From the NCBI RefSeq assembly GCF_014697625.1, contig NZ_JACJSG010000010.1, positions 1 to 64,000 on the forward strand: DNA of 64,000 nucleotides, read 5' to 3'. The position numbers and the translations under genes are program-made. The stretch's first letter is position 1. Each line of letters starts with the position of its first letter. This document shows positions 1 through 8,952 of the stretch, one piece after another. The DNA is from Anabaena azotica FACHB-119 (lineage in GTDB: Bacteria > Cyanobacteriota > Cyanobacteriia > Cyanobacteriales > Nostocaceae). Under the pieces are notes generated by a model, which was given only the letters and a program-made list of their open reading frames with translations, ran no database searches and had not been told where the DNA came from.

Positions 1-729
1 AGATTAACTCACTGGCTCTTTAAAACCTGCCAATTGCTTTTCATCCCCGCTCTTAGCACGAAAAACGCAACTGCGTTGCTGTTTCTCAGGGGTTTTCAAG
101 CTAACTTTTATAATTTTGGCGATAAGACAACGTGAATTATATGATTTGGGCGTGATAAGTGCTGAAGCGCGGAAGCGGGGCGTTCTGCCCGTGCTGAGGG
201 CTGAGTTGGCAGTAGGCTCAATAAAAAACCCCGGCTATGCAACCGAGGTGAGTAGGAGAAGTCCAAATGTCGATGAAAAATACCGATACCCTAATTTAAT
301 TTTGATGAACTAACTACACAAGAAGTATTTCTGAAAGCGGTAAGTAGTTGTATCACAACCGCGTCAAGTAAATCCTGCTAACTTAACTGCCTGAAAGGTT
401 AACGAGAAGTTTTGCAGTTTTCTAGTTTGATAGCTCAACTGTTGTCCTTATGTCAATAATTGTAAAGCAATTGTTACGAATTAGTCAACAATAATTGACA
501 CAGAAAAACTTATATATTTTATAAATAAAACTTATATAAATACGAAAGTGAAACACCACAGCAATTGGTGAAAGGCGTAGGGAGGCGCTTCTTTATCCCC
601 CACCATCCACCGTCACGACTGATAACTGATAACTGATTTAAATAGTCAGCAGAACAAGTGGCACAGCGATCGCATAATTACAAACTTAGCCAATGATGAT
701 GTAGGTATATTCCGATATGTCTGCGATTT
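1..729. other. Intergenic region upstream of the DUF2157 gene
   Basis: I see no convincing gene here. A 65-codon reading frame from about 116 to 313 has no recognisable motif, and a minus-strand terminator-like hairpin lies inside it. Between 470 and 545 the sequence is very AT-rich, and 618-640 carries two copies of an ACTGATAACTG-type short repeat. The promoter of the downstream membrane protein presumably lies in 540-729, but I cannot point to one. Confidence 0.5.
222..249 (-). terminator. Terminator-like hairpin on the minus strand without an obvious gene
   Basis: Read on the minus strand, ACCTCGG (249-243) can pair with CCGGGGT (234-228), with one C/A mismatch, and is followed at once by TTTTTTATT. 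This is the form of an intrinsic terminator. No minus-strand protein gene ends to its right within the window, so it would have to end a non-coding transcript or be fortuitous. Confidence 0.4.
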
Positions 730-3700
730 ATGTCATCGCCCCCTAATTATCCCCTAAGAATTGAGCTTAAGCTACCTTCCTCCCATCCCCAACTACTAGA
801 AGGATTGGATATATGGTTGCGTTTGGGTTTGATCAGCGATACCCAAGTTAGGCAAATATGTAGAGAATTTCTGGTTTGTCGGGTAGAGTTAGAACCCCAG
901 TTTTCCCCGGAAGAGGAACGGGTAGGCGCAACTATCACAACACCGGAAAAGCCATTAGCCCAATTACCACCACCAAGAAAACAACCAGCACAACCCAACA
1001 TCCTCTCCAGAATGTTGCAGTCGTTGGGAGAGGAATTAAGTGTACGGTGGCTGTTGTTTTTGGGAGTATTTTTAGTTGTAGTTTCGTCGGGTGTATTAGC
1101 GGCGAGTCAGTGGGAAAGATTCCCGGCTTCTGGGCAGTATGGAGTTTTATTAGCTTATACTTTGAGTTTTTGGGGGTTTAGTTTCTGGGCTGGTAAACAA
1201 AATAACTTGAGATTGACAGCGCAAACATTATTAATTGTCACTCTGTTATTAGTCCCGATTAACTTCTGGGCGATGGACAGTTTTCGGTTGTGGCACAATC
1301 CTTTAGACTGGGTAACAGTAGCGATCGCCGCCCCGATATTAACATTAATCACAACATCATTGTGTAGAAATCGCACAGTTATCAACAACTTCCCTAGAGG
1401 GAGATTACCCTTAATAAATATTCTGGGGTTAAGTTATCTGCATTGGGGCTGGAAATTACCAGGATTTCCCTTGATTGCCGTTTATGCGGCAATGATTAGC
1501 ACAACCATCATCACAATTTATCACAGTCGCCGCCAATCTATAGCCAATCAAGGCGAACAATCCCAGAAACAGATTATTAATATATATGCTGCTGTTATTG
1601 TCTATGGTTTATTACTCCTACTATCTCGCGCAATTTTTGTTGCGGGAGTTGATATCACCCAACTAGGTTTAGCCATTGGTATTTGTGGTTGGTTAACAAC
1701 TTGGCTAGCACAGCAACAAAGAAAAACACAAACATCTCCCCCCACTCCCTCATCTCCCCCATCTCCCCCCACTCCCTCAACCCCCTTCCCCTGGGAAAAA
1801 CTCGGCGGTATCCTCCTGTTCATCGGTTGGCTAGTAGCAGTCATAGAACATCCAGCCCAAGCGATCGCAGTTAGTGGTTTAATCTTATGGGTTGCAGGAT
1901 TGCGCCTCTACAGGTATAATTTCCCTGGAGATTTTGTCTTACTGTTTGTCGTTGGCTTACAGGCGATTTGGTTAGGTTGGCGGTTAGTTCCTTCGGGAAT
2001 GCAGAAATTAGCGATCGCCGTGGGTACGCAATTAACCCAAGCACAAAATGAACCTTGGGCGTTACTGAGTATTGCTTTATTTCCCTACTTAGTTTTCCTA
2101 GTAGTAATAACAGAAATTTTTCATCATCACCGCAAGCGAGAATTAGCCCAGTGTGGCGAGTTTTTAGCACTGCTATTTGGCACTTGCCTCACAACGATCG
2201 CTACTGTTAATCCTACCTTGCGATCGCTCAATTTATTGTTGTCCACCATCACCTTAGCCCTCGTCAGTCAACGCCGTTCTCCTGTAACGGTTCCCTTGGT
2301 GTACCTAACCCACTTCGGCGGATTATTCACACTTTTATCAATCATAGATCAGCTTTTCCCCAACCTAACTTTACCTCTGTGGGCAGGTGTTCTCATCTTG
2401 CTGATGTTGGTAGAGTGGGCGTATAGTCTAGGAACTGGATTATGGCGAAGCAGTGCATGGTATATCGGCTTGGGGTTAGCCGTTGTCAGTTTCATGTTAC
2501 TGTGGAATTACTCACAAACAGCTTGGGCGAGCGAATATAACCAAGGATATTGGGGCTTGATGTGGCTAGCTACACCCCTAAGTCTTACAGGTTTAGCTAG
2601 CCGTACAACAGCCCAAAAACGCAGCACCAACAGTCTCTTCAGTATTCTAGCAGTAGGAGTGACACAGTTACTAACATTCTTTCTGCCCGCAACTAGATTG
2701 ATTAGTTTGTTTGTGAGTACGGGTGTGATGTATGCCAATAGCCGCTACCTTCCCAGCCTACAAGTTGCAAGCGTGACCATTGGTTTTGGTTTAAGTTTTA
2801 TTGCAGCGTTGCTGTGGGAAGGTGTACCGGGTTTACCGCGCTTGGCAATTGCGGGATGGTATCTTGTGGGTGCGATCGCCACCTTCAGTTTATGGTTAGG
2901 ACGCACAGTCTTATTACGCCGTAGTCAGGAATTGGCAAGAATATATGCTGATGCGGCGGATAAATGGGCGATCGCTTTATGTGGCGGTGAATTATTTATA
3001 CTGACCTATCATTCCTTGGGTGTTTACCAAGATTTTGCCCAGCCGGGGATTTTCTACCCAATTGCCACAGCCATCACTTTAGGGGCAATTACTTATCGAA
3101 GTTGGCGAGAAGCCACAGATTGGGCATTTTACGCCATTGGTTGGTGCGTCGAGTTATTGGTAGCCCAGGTACTAGGATTTGGCGAACCGGCAATTATTCA
3201 TATAGCGATCGCCAACATTGGCTTAGGTTTATTCAGTCAATTATTCGGAGAATGGTGGCGAAGACGTTACCAATTAACCGAACTCCCCAGTAGTTTCCAC
3301 ATCTTACCCCTATTTTACGGTGTATTGAGTGTGCTGCTACGGTATGACACCTTTAGCGATTGGTCTGGGTTGTGTTCTTTAGGTGTAGCATTAGTTTTTA
3401 TTGGTGTAGGACGACGTAGCCCAGACTTCAAACCCTTGGTGTACCTGGGGATAATTGGTATATCTCTCTCAGCTTATGAGATTTTGTTCTATCAAATGTT
3501 ACAAGCCTCTGGCGGTGGCTTGGGTGATGGTTTGATTGCGATGGCGGCCCTTGGTACAAGTATTATGTCTGCCTACCGCATCCTCACCCCTTGGCTGAAA
3601 AACTACTCAGGACTTAGCACCCAAGAACTGCAAGTTACTGCACATCTCCATTGGTTCTGGAGTAGCGCCTTACTGATGACAGCAATTAGCTTTCCCATTC

Positions 3701-4629
3701 AAGTTAACCGCCTGGTGGGGTTAGGAACGGGAGCATTTTTAATTGTCTACGCCATTTTGCAAGGTAAGAATACAGCAAATTCATCGGTTGAGCGTGTCTT
3801 GGGACGCATCACCACAGCAGATTTATGGGTTTACCTGGGCTTTTTATTAGCATCTGGGATGAGAGTTTATTGGCGGGAAACTGCCGTAGGACAATTAATC
3901 ACAGGTGTTTTAGTTCCTTGGAATGGTGCGATCGCCTGCGTATTTGCCTATTTCTTATATATCTTACCCTGGCAAAGTTGGGGATGGTCACAAAAACCTT
4001 GGAAACAAGCCGCCTATATCATCCCACTAATAATTTTAGGCGAAACCAGACTCGACGTTCACCCCATCACTTTACTCATAGCCGCCAGTTTCTACATCTT
4101 CTTAGCCAGAGTAGCCGCAAACATCCGGTTTACTTATATCAGTATACTGTTGATAGATTGGGCATTATTTAACTGGTTTGTTCAGTTAAGCCTCATCGAT
4201 ATATGGTATGTGACAGTGGTTGGTTTATCACTGCTATATATTGCCCAAGTAGATCCGCAACTGACACAGGCGGATAATAAACTAGCTCGTCATAGCTTAC
4301 GCATCTTAGGTATTGGTGTAATATGTGGCTGGGCAATCCTATTTCATCAAAATGCGCCACTTATACCTGGAAGTTTGGCTTTAATTGCCATTTTCGCCGG
4401 ATTAGCCTTGCGAATCAGAGCTTTTCTTTATGTTGGTACAGCGACATTCTTCATCACTAGCATATACCAGTTAGTAATTTTTAGCTTACGTTACCCGTTT
4501 TTGAAATGGGTAGTCGGTTTACTGGTGGGTATTGCGTTGATTTCCATCGCCGCCAACTTTGAAACCCGTCGCGCTCAACTAAATTCTATACTGCGTAATA
4601 CTAGTAATCAGTTTCAGGAATGGGAGTAA
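730..4629 (+). CDS. Giant polytopic membrane protein, DUF2157-like
   Basis: This 1299-residue protein has a soluble N-terminus of about 100 residues and then an almost unbroken series of hydrophobic helices. The N-terminal stretch LDIWLRLGLISDTQVRQI resembles the start of the DUF2157 family of predicted membrane proteins, whose function is unknown. The family assignment is inference from that stretch and the architecture. Residues about 335-354 are a Pro/Ser/Thr-rich linker encoded by CTCATCTCCCCC-type short tandem repeats (nt 1735-1790) between two hydrophobic segments, so repeat DNA has expanded in frame inside the gene. The chosen ATG is the first in the frame. A glycosyltransferase gene follows 42 bp downstream on the same strand, so the two may be cotranscribed. 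Confidence 0.75.
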   Translation: MSSPPNYPLRIELKLPSSHPQLLEGLDIWLRLGLISDTQVRQICREFLVCRVELEPQFSPEEERVGATITTPEKPLAQLPPPRKQPAQPNILSRMLQSLGEELSVRWLLFLGVFLVVVSSGVLAASQWERFPASGQYGVLLAYTLSFWGFSFWAGKQNNLRLTAQTLLIVTLLLVPINFWAMDSFRLWHNPLDWVTVAIAAPILTLITTSLCRNRTVINNFPRGRLPLINILGLSYLHWGWKLPGFPLIAVYAAMISTTIITIYHSRRQSIANQGEQSQKQIINIYAAVIVYGLLLLLSRAIFVAGVDITQLGLAIGICGWLTTWLAQQQRKTQTSPPTPSSPPSPPTPSTPFPWEKLGGILLFIGWLVAVIEHPAQAIAVSGLILWVAGLRLYRYNFPGDFVLLFVVGLQAIWLGWRLVPSGMQKLAIAVGTQLTQAQNEPWALLSIALFPYLVFLVVITEIFHHHRKRELAQCGEFLALLFGTCLTTIATVNPTLRSLNLLLSTITLALVSQRRSPVTVPLVYLTHFGGLFTLLSIIDQLFPNLTLPLWAGVLILLMLVEWAYSLGTGLWRSSAWYIGLGLAVVSFMLLWNYSQTAWASEYNQGYWGLMWLATPLSLTGLASRTTAQKRSTNSLFSILAVGVTQLLTFFLPATRLISLFVSTGVMYANSRYLPSLQVASVTIGFGLSFIAALLWEGVPGLPRLAIAGWYLVGAIATFSLWLGRTVLLRRSQELARIYADAADKWAIALCGGELFILTYHSLGVYQDFAQPGIFYPIATAITLGAITYRSWREATDWAFYAIGWCVELLVAQVLGFGEPAIIHIAIANIGLGLFSQLFGEWWRRRYQLTELPSSFHILPLFYGVLSVLLRYDTFSDWSGLCSLGVALVFIGVGRRSPDFKPLVYLGIIGISLSAYEILFYQMLQASGGGLGDGLIAMAALGTSIMSAYRILTPWLKNYSGLSTQELQVTAHLHWFWSSALLMTAISFPIQVNRLVGLGTGAFLIVYAILQGKNTANSSVERVLGRITTADLWVYLGFLLASGMRVYWRETAVGQLITGVLVPWNGAIACVFAYFLYILPWQSWGWSQKPWKQAAYIIPLIILGETRLDVHPITLLIAASFYIFLARVAANIRFTYISILLIDWALFNWFVQLSLIDIWYVTVVGLSLLYIAQVDPQLTQADNKLARHSLRILGIGVICGWAILFHQNAPLIPGSLALIAIFAGLALRIRAFLYVGTATFFITSIYQLVIFSLRYPFLKWVVGLLVGIALISIAANFETRRAQLNSILRNTSNQFQEWE
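1735..1790 (+). repeat. STRR block inside the DUF2157 gene
   Basis: This is a run of CCCCCACTCCCTCATCTCCC-type units within the coding frame. The same units are common in the intergenic DNA of this window (for example 26255-26400). It is translated as a Ser/Pro/Thr linker and keeps the frame open. Confidence 0.85.
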
Positions 4630-4671
4630 TATCAAGTTCGGATAGGGAAATTTTTGTAGTCAATAAACTGT

Positions 4672-5427
4672 ATGCCTCAAGTGTCGATTGTCATTCCTAC
4701 TTTAAATGAAGCAGTGAGTTTAGGGCGGACAATGCGCCAGCTAACTTTGCTTAACCCGCCTGCAAAGGAAGTGATAGTAGTAGATGGTGGTAGTGAAGAT
4801 GAGACAATAGCGATCGCTAAACAACACTTTGAGTTATTTCCACCAGTCACAGATGTACAAGTTATCTTCTCTGTGCGTCGTGGACGTTCCATACAGATGA
4901 ACTACGGAGCATCATTTGCTACTGGAGAGATTCTTTGCTTTCTTCATGCAGATACTTGGGTTCCCGATGACTTAGTTGCTGTCATCGAAAACACTCTAGC
5001 AGAACCAAAAGTTACCTGTGGCGGATTTATTTCCCTCATGAGCGGCCCTCAAACCACTCGCTGGGGTATTTCCTTACACAATTACCTCAAAACCTACTAC
5101 GCACCTTTATTATTTAGACCCCATTTATTTTTCCGAGGGTTACGCCTTCTATTTGGGGATCAGGTAATGTTCTGTCGTCGCACTGACTTCTGGGAATGTG
5201 GCGGCTTCAACGAAGAATTACCCATCATGGAAGACGGTGATTTATGTCTGAAATTGGTAAAAAAAGGACGCATTACTTTAGTAAACCGCATTGTCCAAAG
5301 TAGCGATCGCCGAGTAGCACGTTGGGGTAGTTGGAAAGCCACCGCCATCTACCTCTACATCGGTATTTTATGGGGAATTGGTGTTGATGCCAATTACCTC
5401 AAGAAGTTTTATCAAGATATTCGATAA
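4672..5427 (+). CDS. Family 2-type glycosyltransferase (TIGR04283-like)
   Basis: This 251-residue GT-A fold glycosyltransferase should use a nucleotide-sugar donor. The N-terminal strand VSIVIPTLNEA and the nucleotide-binding VVDGGSEDET (about 36-45) are followed by FLHADTWVP (91-98), in which HADT takes the place of the usual DxD metal-binding motif. MEDGDLCLKL near the C-terminus matches the ED-type catalytic region. A short C-terminal hydrophobic segment (ATAIYLYIGILWGIGV) suggests membrane association. HADT and the compact length are typical of the TIGR04283 group, often found near radical-SAM or arsenosugar genes, but no such partner lies next to it here. The acceptor is unknown. Confidence 0.85.
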   Translation: MPQVSIVIPTLNEAVSLGRTMRQLTLLNPPAKEVIVVDGGSEDETIAIAKQHFELFPPVTDVQVIFSVRRGRSIQMNYGASFATGEILCFLHADTWVPDDLVAVIENTLAEPKVTCGGFISLMSGPQTTRWGISLHNYLKTYYAPLLFRPHLFFRGLRLLFGDQVMFCRRTDFWECGGFNEELPIMEDGDLCLKLVKKGRITLVNRIVQSSDRRVARWGSWKATAIYLYIGILWGIGVDANYLKKFYQDIR

Positions 5428-5557
5428 GTTGACTGTTAACTGTTTACCCTGAGCGTTCGCGTAGCGTCTCCGCTCTTGAGAAGCCGTTCGCGGAGCGTCT
5501 GTCTACGACACGCTATCGCGAACGCAGAGAAGGGTTGACTATGGACTAATTTGGTTT
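5428..5557. repeat. Palindromic GCGTTCGCGTAGCG repeats and STRR
   Basis: The stretch 5452-5525 contains GCGTTCGCGTAGCGTCTCC and, in opposite orientation, CACGCTATCGCGAACGC, so it can fold into a long hairpin. The same unit recurs at 5606-5625 and, inverted, near 30370-30392. It is followed by a GACTATGGACT short repeat. It lies between the convergent glycosyltransferase and DUF547 genes. Confidence 0.75.
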
Positions 5558-5909
5558 AACGTGAGTTCGATGAACCTCTCCCTCCCAACCTCCCTCTCCT
5601 AAAAGGCGTTCGCGTAGCGTCTCCGTCAGGAGAGGGAGGAGAAACGAAAAAATCACCAAGCCCCGTTGGGGCGGGGTGTGGGGTGTAGGGTGTGGGGTTG
5701 CAGGATCGAGACAGCCCCAACAACCAGAGGGTCAGAAACCCCGCCCTTTCAGGGCGACTGCGCCCTATGGGGTCAGAATCCTCTTAAGAGCGCCGTTTTC
5801 ACTACCCCCTACACCCTACACCCTACACCCTGTTCAACGTCTTACTCCCCTCTCCTCGAAGGAGAGGGGTTGGGGGAGAGGTCAAAACAACGCTTGTCGA
5901 ACTCACGTT
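5558..5909. mobile_element. MITE copy A with 13-bp terminal inverted repeats and 5-bp target duplication
   Basis: The ends are AACGTGAGTTCGA (5558-5570) and its exact reverse complement TCGAACTCACGTT (5897-5909). Both are flanked by GGTTT (5553-5557 and 5910-5914), a likely 5-bp target-site duplication. Read in reverse it matches the copy at 7031-7177, but it carries two extra insertions: a GCGTTCGCGTAGCGTCTCC unit inside one arm (about 5606-5627), and about 185 bp of GGGTGTAGGG-rich DNA in the middle (about 5658-5841). Its right arm forms the 3' end of the DUF547 coding frame. Confidence 0.85.
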
Positions 5910-6594
5910 GGTTTAGGTTCCAGTCGTAATCAAGATAGGATATTGGTGTTGTGGCTGTTAAATTGGCATCTATTTTTAAGTATAAAGCAATATATTCTGG
6001 AAGTGAAGGTGCAACTTTTAAAAAATCTTGACGATACCACTTGAAGATTTTATTACAGTAGAGTGTTTGAGATGAAAAATCATAACGCACTTTCTCAGGA
6101 TTATTAATGAAGCGGCTAGCATCTTCCTCTAATTGCTGCATAACTTGCTCAGGAAAATAAGCCCCTGCACGCAGTAAAGGACAACCAACAGAAGCACAAA
6201 CAATGGCAAAATGTATCCGGGGTTCTGGCAATTTTTCTCTGAGAATTTGATGTTCAATTTGTCCTAAACTGTAATACTCACCAAAGATGTAGTAAGCTTT
6301 TCTTTGAAAGAACCACAAAAAAGCCAGCCAGTTAGGAATGCCAAGGAACCGAGGCAAAATTGACTCTAGAGGATACCGTTCCAAAATTGTGGAAATAGTA
6401 AAAGCATTGTAGAGATTAATCCATAATGCTAATTGTTCTAAGTTATTGTCAGATGCAAGTTGCCAATGTTGATAATTCTGTAACCATTCACTGATTGCAT
6501 GGGGTTGTTCTTGTTTCCATGCTCGATAGTTTACTCGCCCTTGTGCATCAACATATTGACGCAGCAACTTATCCCAAGGTTCAAAATCAATCAT
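5842..6594 (-). CDS. DUF547 domain protein with a C-terminus made of MITE sequence
   Basis: The 250-residue product matches the DUF547 family of unknown function. Recognisable parts are WINLYNAFTI (about 57-66), the central HFAIVCASVGCP with conserved Cys residues, and LYCNKIFKWYRQDF. No signal peptide is visible. The last 20 or so residues (from QREFDKRCF) are translated from the right arm of the inserted MITE, and the TAA stop at 5844-5842 is also inside the element. If one copy of the GGTTT duplication and the element are removed, the frame would continue for only three more codons after ...NLNQ (ISP) and stop at TAG. The domain itself is therefore intact and only its tail was replaced. 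Confidence 0.8.
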   Translation of the reverse strand: MIDFEPWDKLLRQYVDAQGRVNYRAWKQEQPHAISEWLQNYQHWQLASDNNLEQLALWINLYNAFTISTILERYPLESILPRFLGIPNWLAFLWFFQRKAYYIFGEYYSLGQIEHQILREKLPEPRIHFAIVCASVGCPLLRAGAYFPEQVMQQLEEDASRFINNPEKVRYDFSSQTLYCNKIFKWYRQDFLKVAPSLPEYIALYLKIDANLTATTPISYLDYDWNLNQREFDKRCFDLSPNPSPSRRGE

Positions 6595-6690
6595 AATATA
6601 AATTCAAAATTGCGTAGGGTGGGCTTTGCCCACCATAAAAATAATTAACCGCCGATACAAGCCTATAAAACAAAAATTTTATTCAATTGA

Positions 6691-7032
6691 ATGGCTTTAT
6701 TTTTATATAAATTTATCCTTTACTTAACTTTATTTGATTTCGCCGCCTTATTATCAGCATTTGGTTCTCCTGGTGTTCTGGCTCGTGGCACAATTGGAAT
6801 GTTTCACTACGACGAAACCAGAACCCTAGAAACGATTAATCTACCTGTGTTGGTGGTTTCTGGTGCTGCTGATATCGCCACTTTACCCCAAGCAAGCGAT
6901 CGCATGAACGCAGAATTACCCAACTCTCAAAGGGTCTCCATCAAACCAGGTGGACACATGGCGTTGATGGAACAAAATCAGCAATTTAGTCAGGTTGTGC
7001 GGGAATTTTGCACTGTCCACTCATTAATTTAA
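6691..7032 (+). pseudogene. Alpha/beta-hydrolase remnant (C-terminal part only)
   Basis: The 113-codon frame encodes the last third of an alpha/beta-hydrolase fold. LPVLVVSGAADIATLP carries the catalytic-acid position and KPGGHMALMEQ the catalytic histidine. The nucleophile-elbow serine and the N-terminal half are missing. The first ~25 residues (hydrophobic, from 6691) do not look like this family and are probably fortuitous. The 3' end is also altered: the stop TAA uses one base of host DNA and the first two bases of the MITE at 7031. Without the element the frame would run on for about 20 codons. Confidence 0.7.
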
Positions 7033-7177
7033 CCTGAGTTCGACAAGCGTTGTTTTGACCTCTCCCCCAACCCCTCTCCTTCGAGGAGAGGGGAGTAAGA
7101 GGGTGATTTTTTCGTTTCTCTTCCCTCTCCTTGTAGAAGAGGGAGGTTGGGAGGGAGAGGTTCATCGAACTCACGTT
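7031..7177. mobile_element. MITE copy B, 147 bp, with 5-bp target duplication AATTT
   Basis: The left end AACCTGAGTTCGA (7031-7043) and right end TCGAACTCACGTT (7165-7177) are inverted repeats with one mismatch. The flanks 7026-7030 and 7178-7182 are both AATTT. Two internal hairpins are visible, CCCCTCTCC...GGAGAGGGG and CCCTCTCC...AGAGGG. There is no coding capacity, so it must have been moved by a transposase encoded elsewhere. It lies between the hydrolase remnant and the radical SAM gene. Confidence 0.85.
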
Positions 7178-7337
7178 AATTTATATCTTGCACCATTATC
7201 TTCCACTCGAAAATCTGAGCTTCAAAACCCTTATGATTTCGTAGGGTGGGGAGTGCAGGAAGCCATGTGCTTATTGAGAAGGTGCAAGATGTCAGTTAAT
7301 TTAACTGTCAACTGTCAACTGTCAACTGTCAACTGAT

Positions 7338-8414
7338 TTAAGTCCAATACAAAATCTTCGCCTTGGGAAAGCGCTGTTGAATCTCACTTTCAAAAAAGCG
7401 CTTCATTGTCTTCATTGTGTCAGCATCGTAAACATATTTCACCCCACCGAACTTGTTGCGCTTGATGGTGCGTTTCTCCTCATCCATGTCGAGTTTGGAC
7501 TGTGGATACCAAGTCTGCAACACTTCTTTTGACCCTGGTGTAAAGCGGTGGGAAATTAGCTCAAAAGTCAGGTCACAGTCCATATCCAGCGCGGTACTAA
7601 TCATATCAAACAATCGACCGTATTGCATTTGCCAATCATCTATGGGCATAATTGGGGCAATTACCAAGCCTACAGGATAGCCACCACCGCCTTTTTCTCG
7701 CGGTAAAGCTAACTTACGCAATGCTTCAAGTCTTGATGTAACCGAAGCTGTACCGCCTTCAAATTTACCCGAAATTGGTGCAGCATTCACACTTACACGG
7801 CAACGAGTATGACCATTATGAGGTAGGTCAAGTAAACTATCAACCGCATCAAATTTGGATACCCAACGTAGATGTCCATCGCTACGAGTCCCAAAATAAC
7901 GGATGCACTCGGCAAGGCTACCTGTCAGATGTTCAATTCCCAGAGGGTCAGTGTAACAACTCACTTCGTAAGTTGTCATCTGTCCCGGTTGCTCGTATTT
8001 AGCTAAATTCTCTAATATTTGCGGTAGGTTAGCGTAGGCGCGTATCACTGGCGGCCCCGACAAACTCCCAGCCAAGTAACAGTATTGGCAATGTGCAGGA
8101 CAACCTTCAGCAAGATGGAATTGCCAATCAGCAGAGGGGGGAATGGGACTCAGTTTCAACTGACTTGGCGGTGCAGTCACAACTGCGAGAGTCCGCTTGG
8201 CGATATCATAAGTCTGTCGTTCGCTTTCACCACGCAAACCTGTCAGTCTGTTCCTTGGTAACTCTTCTATTGGTAGGTTGAGTGACTGCACACGCTTGTA
8301 AATTTGCTGTCCCCAAGGTTCATCTAACGCCGCAGGTGTAAATATTACCCGTTCAGGTATCCACAACCTTGCGGGTTTTGTAGACACAAGTTCTGCAACT
8401 GTATTCACTAACAT
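7338..8414 (-). CDS. Spore-photoproduct-lyase-like radical SAM protein
   Basis: This 358-residue radical SAM enzyme has the cluster motif C105-x3-C109-x2-C112 (CPAHCQYCYL), the spacing of spore photoproduct lyases. C153 (EVSCYTDPLGIEH) lies where SPL has its hydrogen-donor cysteine. Conserved family segments also include RWVSKFDAVDSLL, ELISHRFTPGSK and the C-terminal KILYWT. SPL repairs the spore-type thymine dimer. Cyanobacteria make no endospores, so the substrate here is unknown and a DNA-repair or other photoproduct role is inference. Start: ATG at 8414, first in frame. The 3' end is bordered by a CAACTGT short repeat (7305-7335). Confidence 0.85.
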   Translation of the reverse strand: MLVNTVAELVSTKPARLWIPERVIFTPAALDEPWGQQIYKRVQSLNLPIEELPRNRLTGLRGESERQTYDIAKRTLAVVTAPPSQLKLSPIPPSADWQFHLAEGCPAHCQYCYLAGSLSGPPVIRAYANLPQILENLAKYEQPGQMTTYEVSCYTDPLGIEHLTGSLAECIRYFGTRSDGHLRWVSKFDAVDSLLDLPHNGHTRCRVSVNAAPISGKFEGGTASVTSRLEALRKLALPREKGGGGYPVGLVIAPIMPIDDWQMQYGRLFDMISTALDMDCDLTFELISHRFTPGSKEVLQTWYPQSKLDMDEEKRTIKRNKFGGVKYVYDADTMKTMKRFFESEIQQRFPKAKILYWT

Positions 8415-8566
8415 CTTCCCTTCTGTGATGTCTGCAATTAATTCTTGAAAACTTACTTAATGTATCGCTCTAACAACTTACTTCTATTGTAAATTCTCAA
8501 TCAAAATCTTTGCAGTAGAAATGAGGCGGCTTCTACTCATGTAAAGGTAGTGGTTTCTTATCATAA

Positions 8567-8628
8567 CTCTGTGCCTCCGTGCCTCTGTGGTTCAAAATTC
8601 TTAACCACGGAGACACAAAGACACAGAG
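8567..8628. repeat. Inverted repeat CTCTGTG...CACAGAG behind the Mn exporter genes
   Basis: CTCTGTGCCTCCGTGCCTCT (from 8567) pairs with CACGGAGACACAAAGACACA and the following GAG, around a short AT-rich loop. The same element lies at 41581-41638 behind rpiA, and one arm at about 50826-50852 behind the Uma2 gene. In all three cases it follows the 3' end of a minus-strand gene, so a role in ending or stabilising transcripts is possible. Confidence 0.75.
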
Positions 8629-8634
8629 GAAAAT

Positions 8635-8919
8635 TTATTCTGCTTCTTCTTTATTAAATAACAATAGACGGGCGGCGAGAACTGCAAAGCCTACAGCCGC
8701 GATCGCTTTTAATATCCTTGTTGGTAATAATTCGGCTACGGCTCCGCCTGCTAAGGCTCCTAGTAAACTTGTCAATAGGAGTGCGCCAGCCGCGCCAAAA
8801 AATACAGTTTTCACAGACTGACCACGACCAGAAAGTGCGATCGCTGCTAACTGACTTTTATCACCTAGTTCTGATAAAAAGACTGTAATAAAACTTATGC
8901 CTAAAAGATGCCAATCCAT
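8635..8919 (-). CDS. Half-size GDT1/TMEM165 (UPF0016) manganese transporter, subunit 2
   Basis: The 94-residue protein has three hydrophobic helices and one copy of the family motif, SELGDKSQLAAIALS (about 16-30). Full-length members have two copies of this three-helix unit and export Mn2+ (or Ca2+) in exchange for protons. Here the two units are separate genes 33 bp apart on the same strand, so they probably assemble as a heteromer. The acidic residue of E-x-G-D-K is expected to line the transport path. Start: ATG at 8919. It is the second gene of the pair in transcription order. Confidence 0.88.
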   Translation of the reverse strand: MDWHLLGISFITVFLSELGDKSQLAAIALSGRGQSVKTVFFGAAGALLLTSLLGALAGGAVAELLPTRILKAIAAVGFAVLAARLLLFNKEEAE

Positions 8920-8952
8920 AATTTTGGGGAGTATAGAGTAGATAATTTGTGA

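Noticed and set aside
116..313. 65-codon frame at the left edge
   Set aside because: No motif, and it contains a minus-strand terminator-like hairpin.
5666..6044. Two overlapping plus-strand frames of 87 and 122 codons
   Set aside because: They are translations of the GGGTGTAGGG repeats and the MITE inside copy A, and the second runs antisense to the DUF547 gene.
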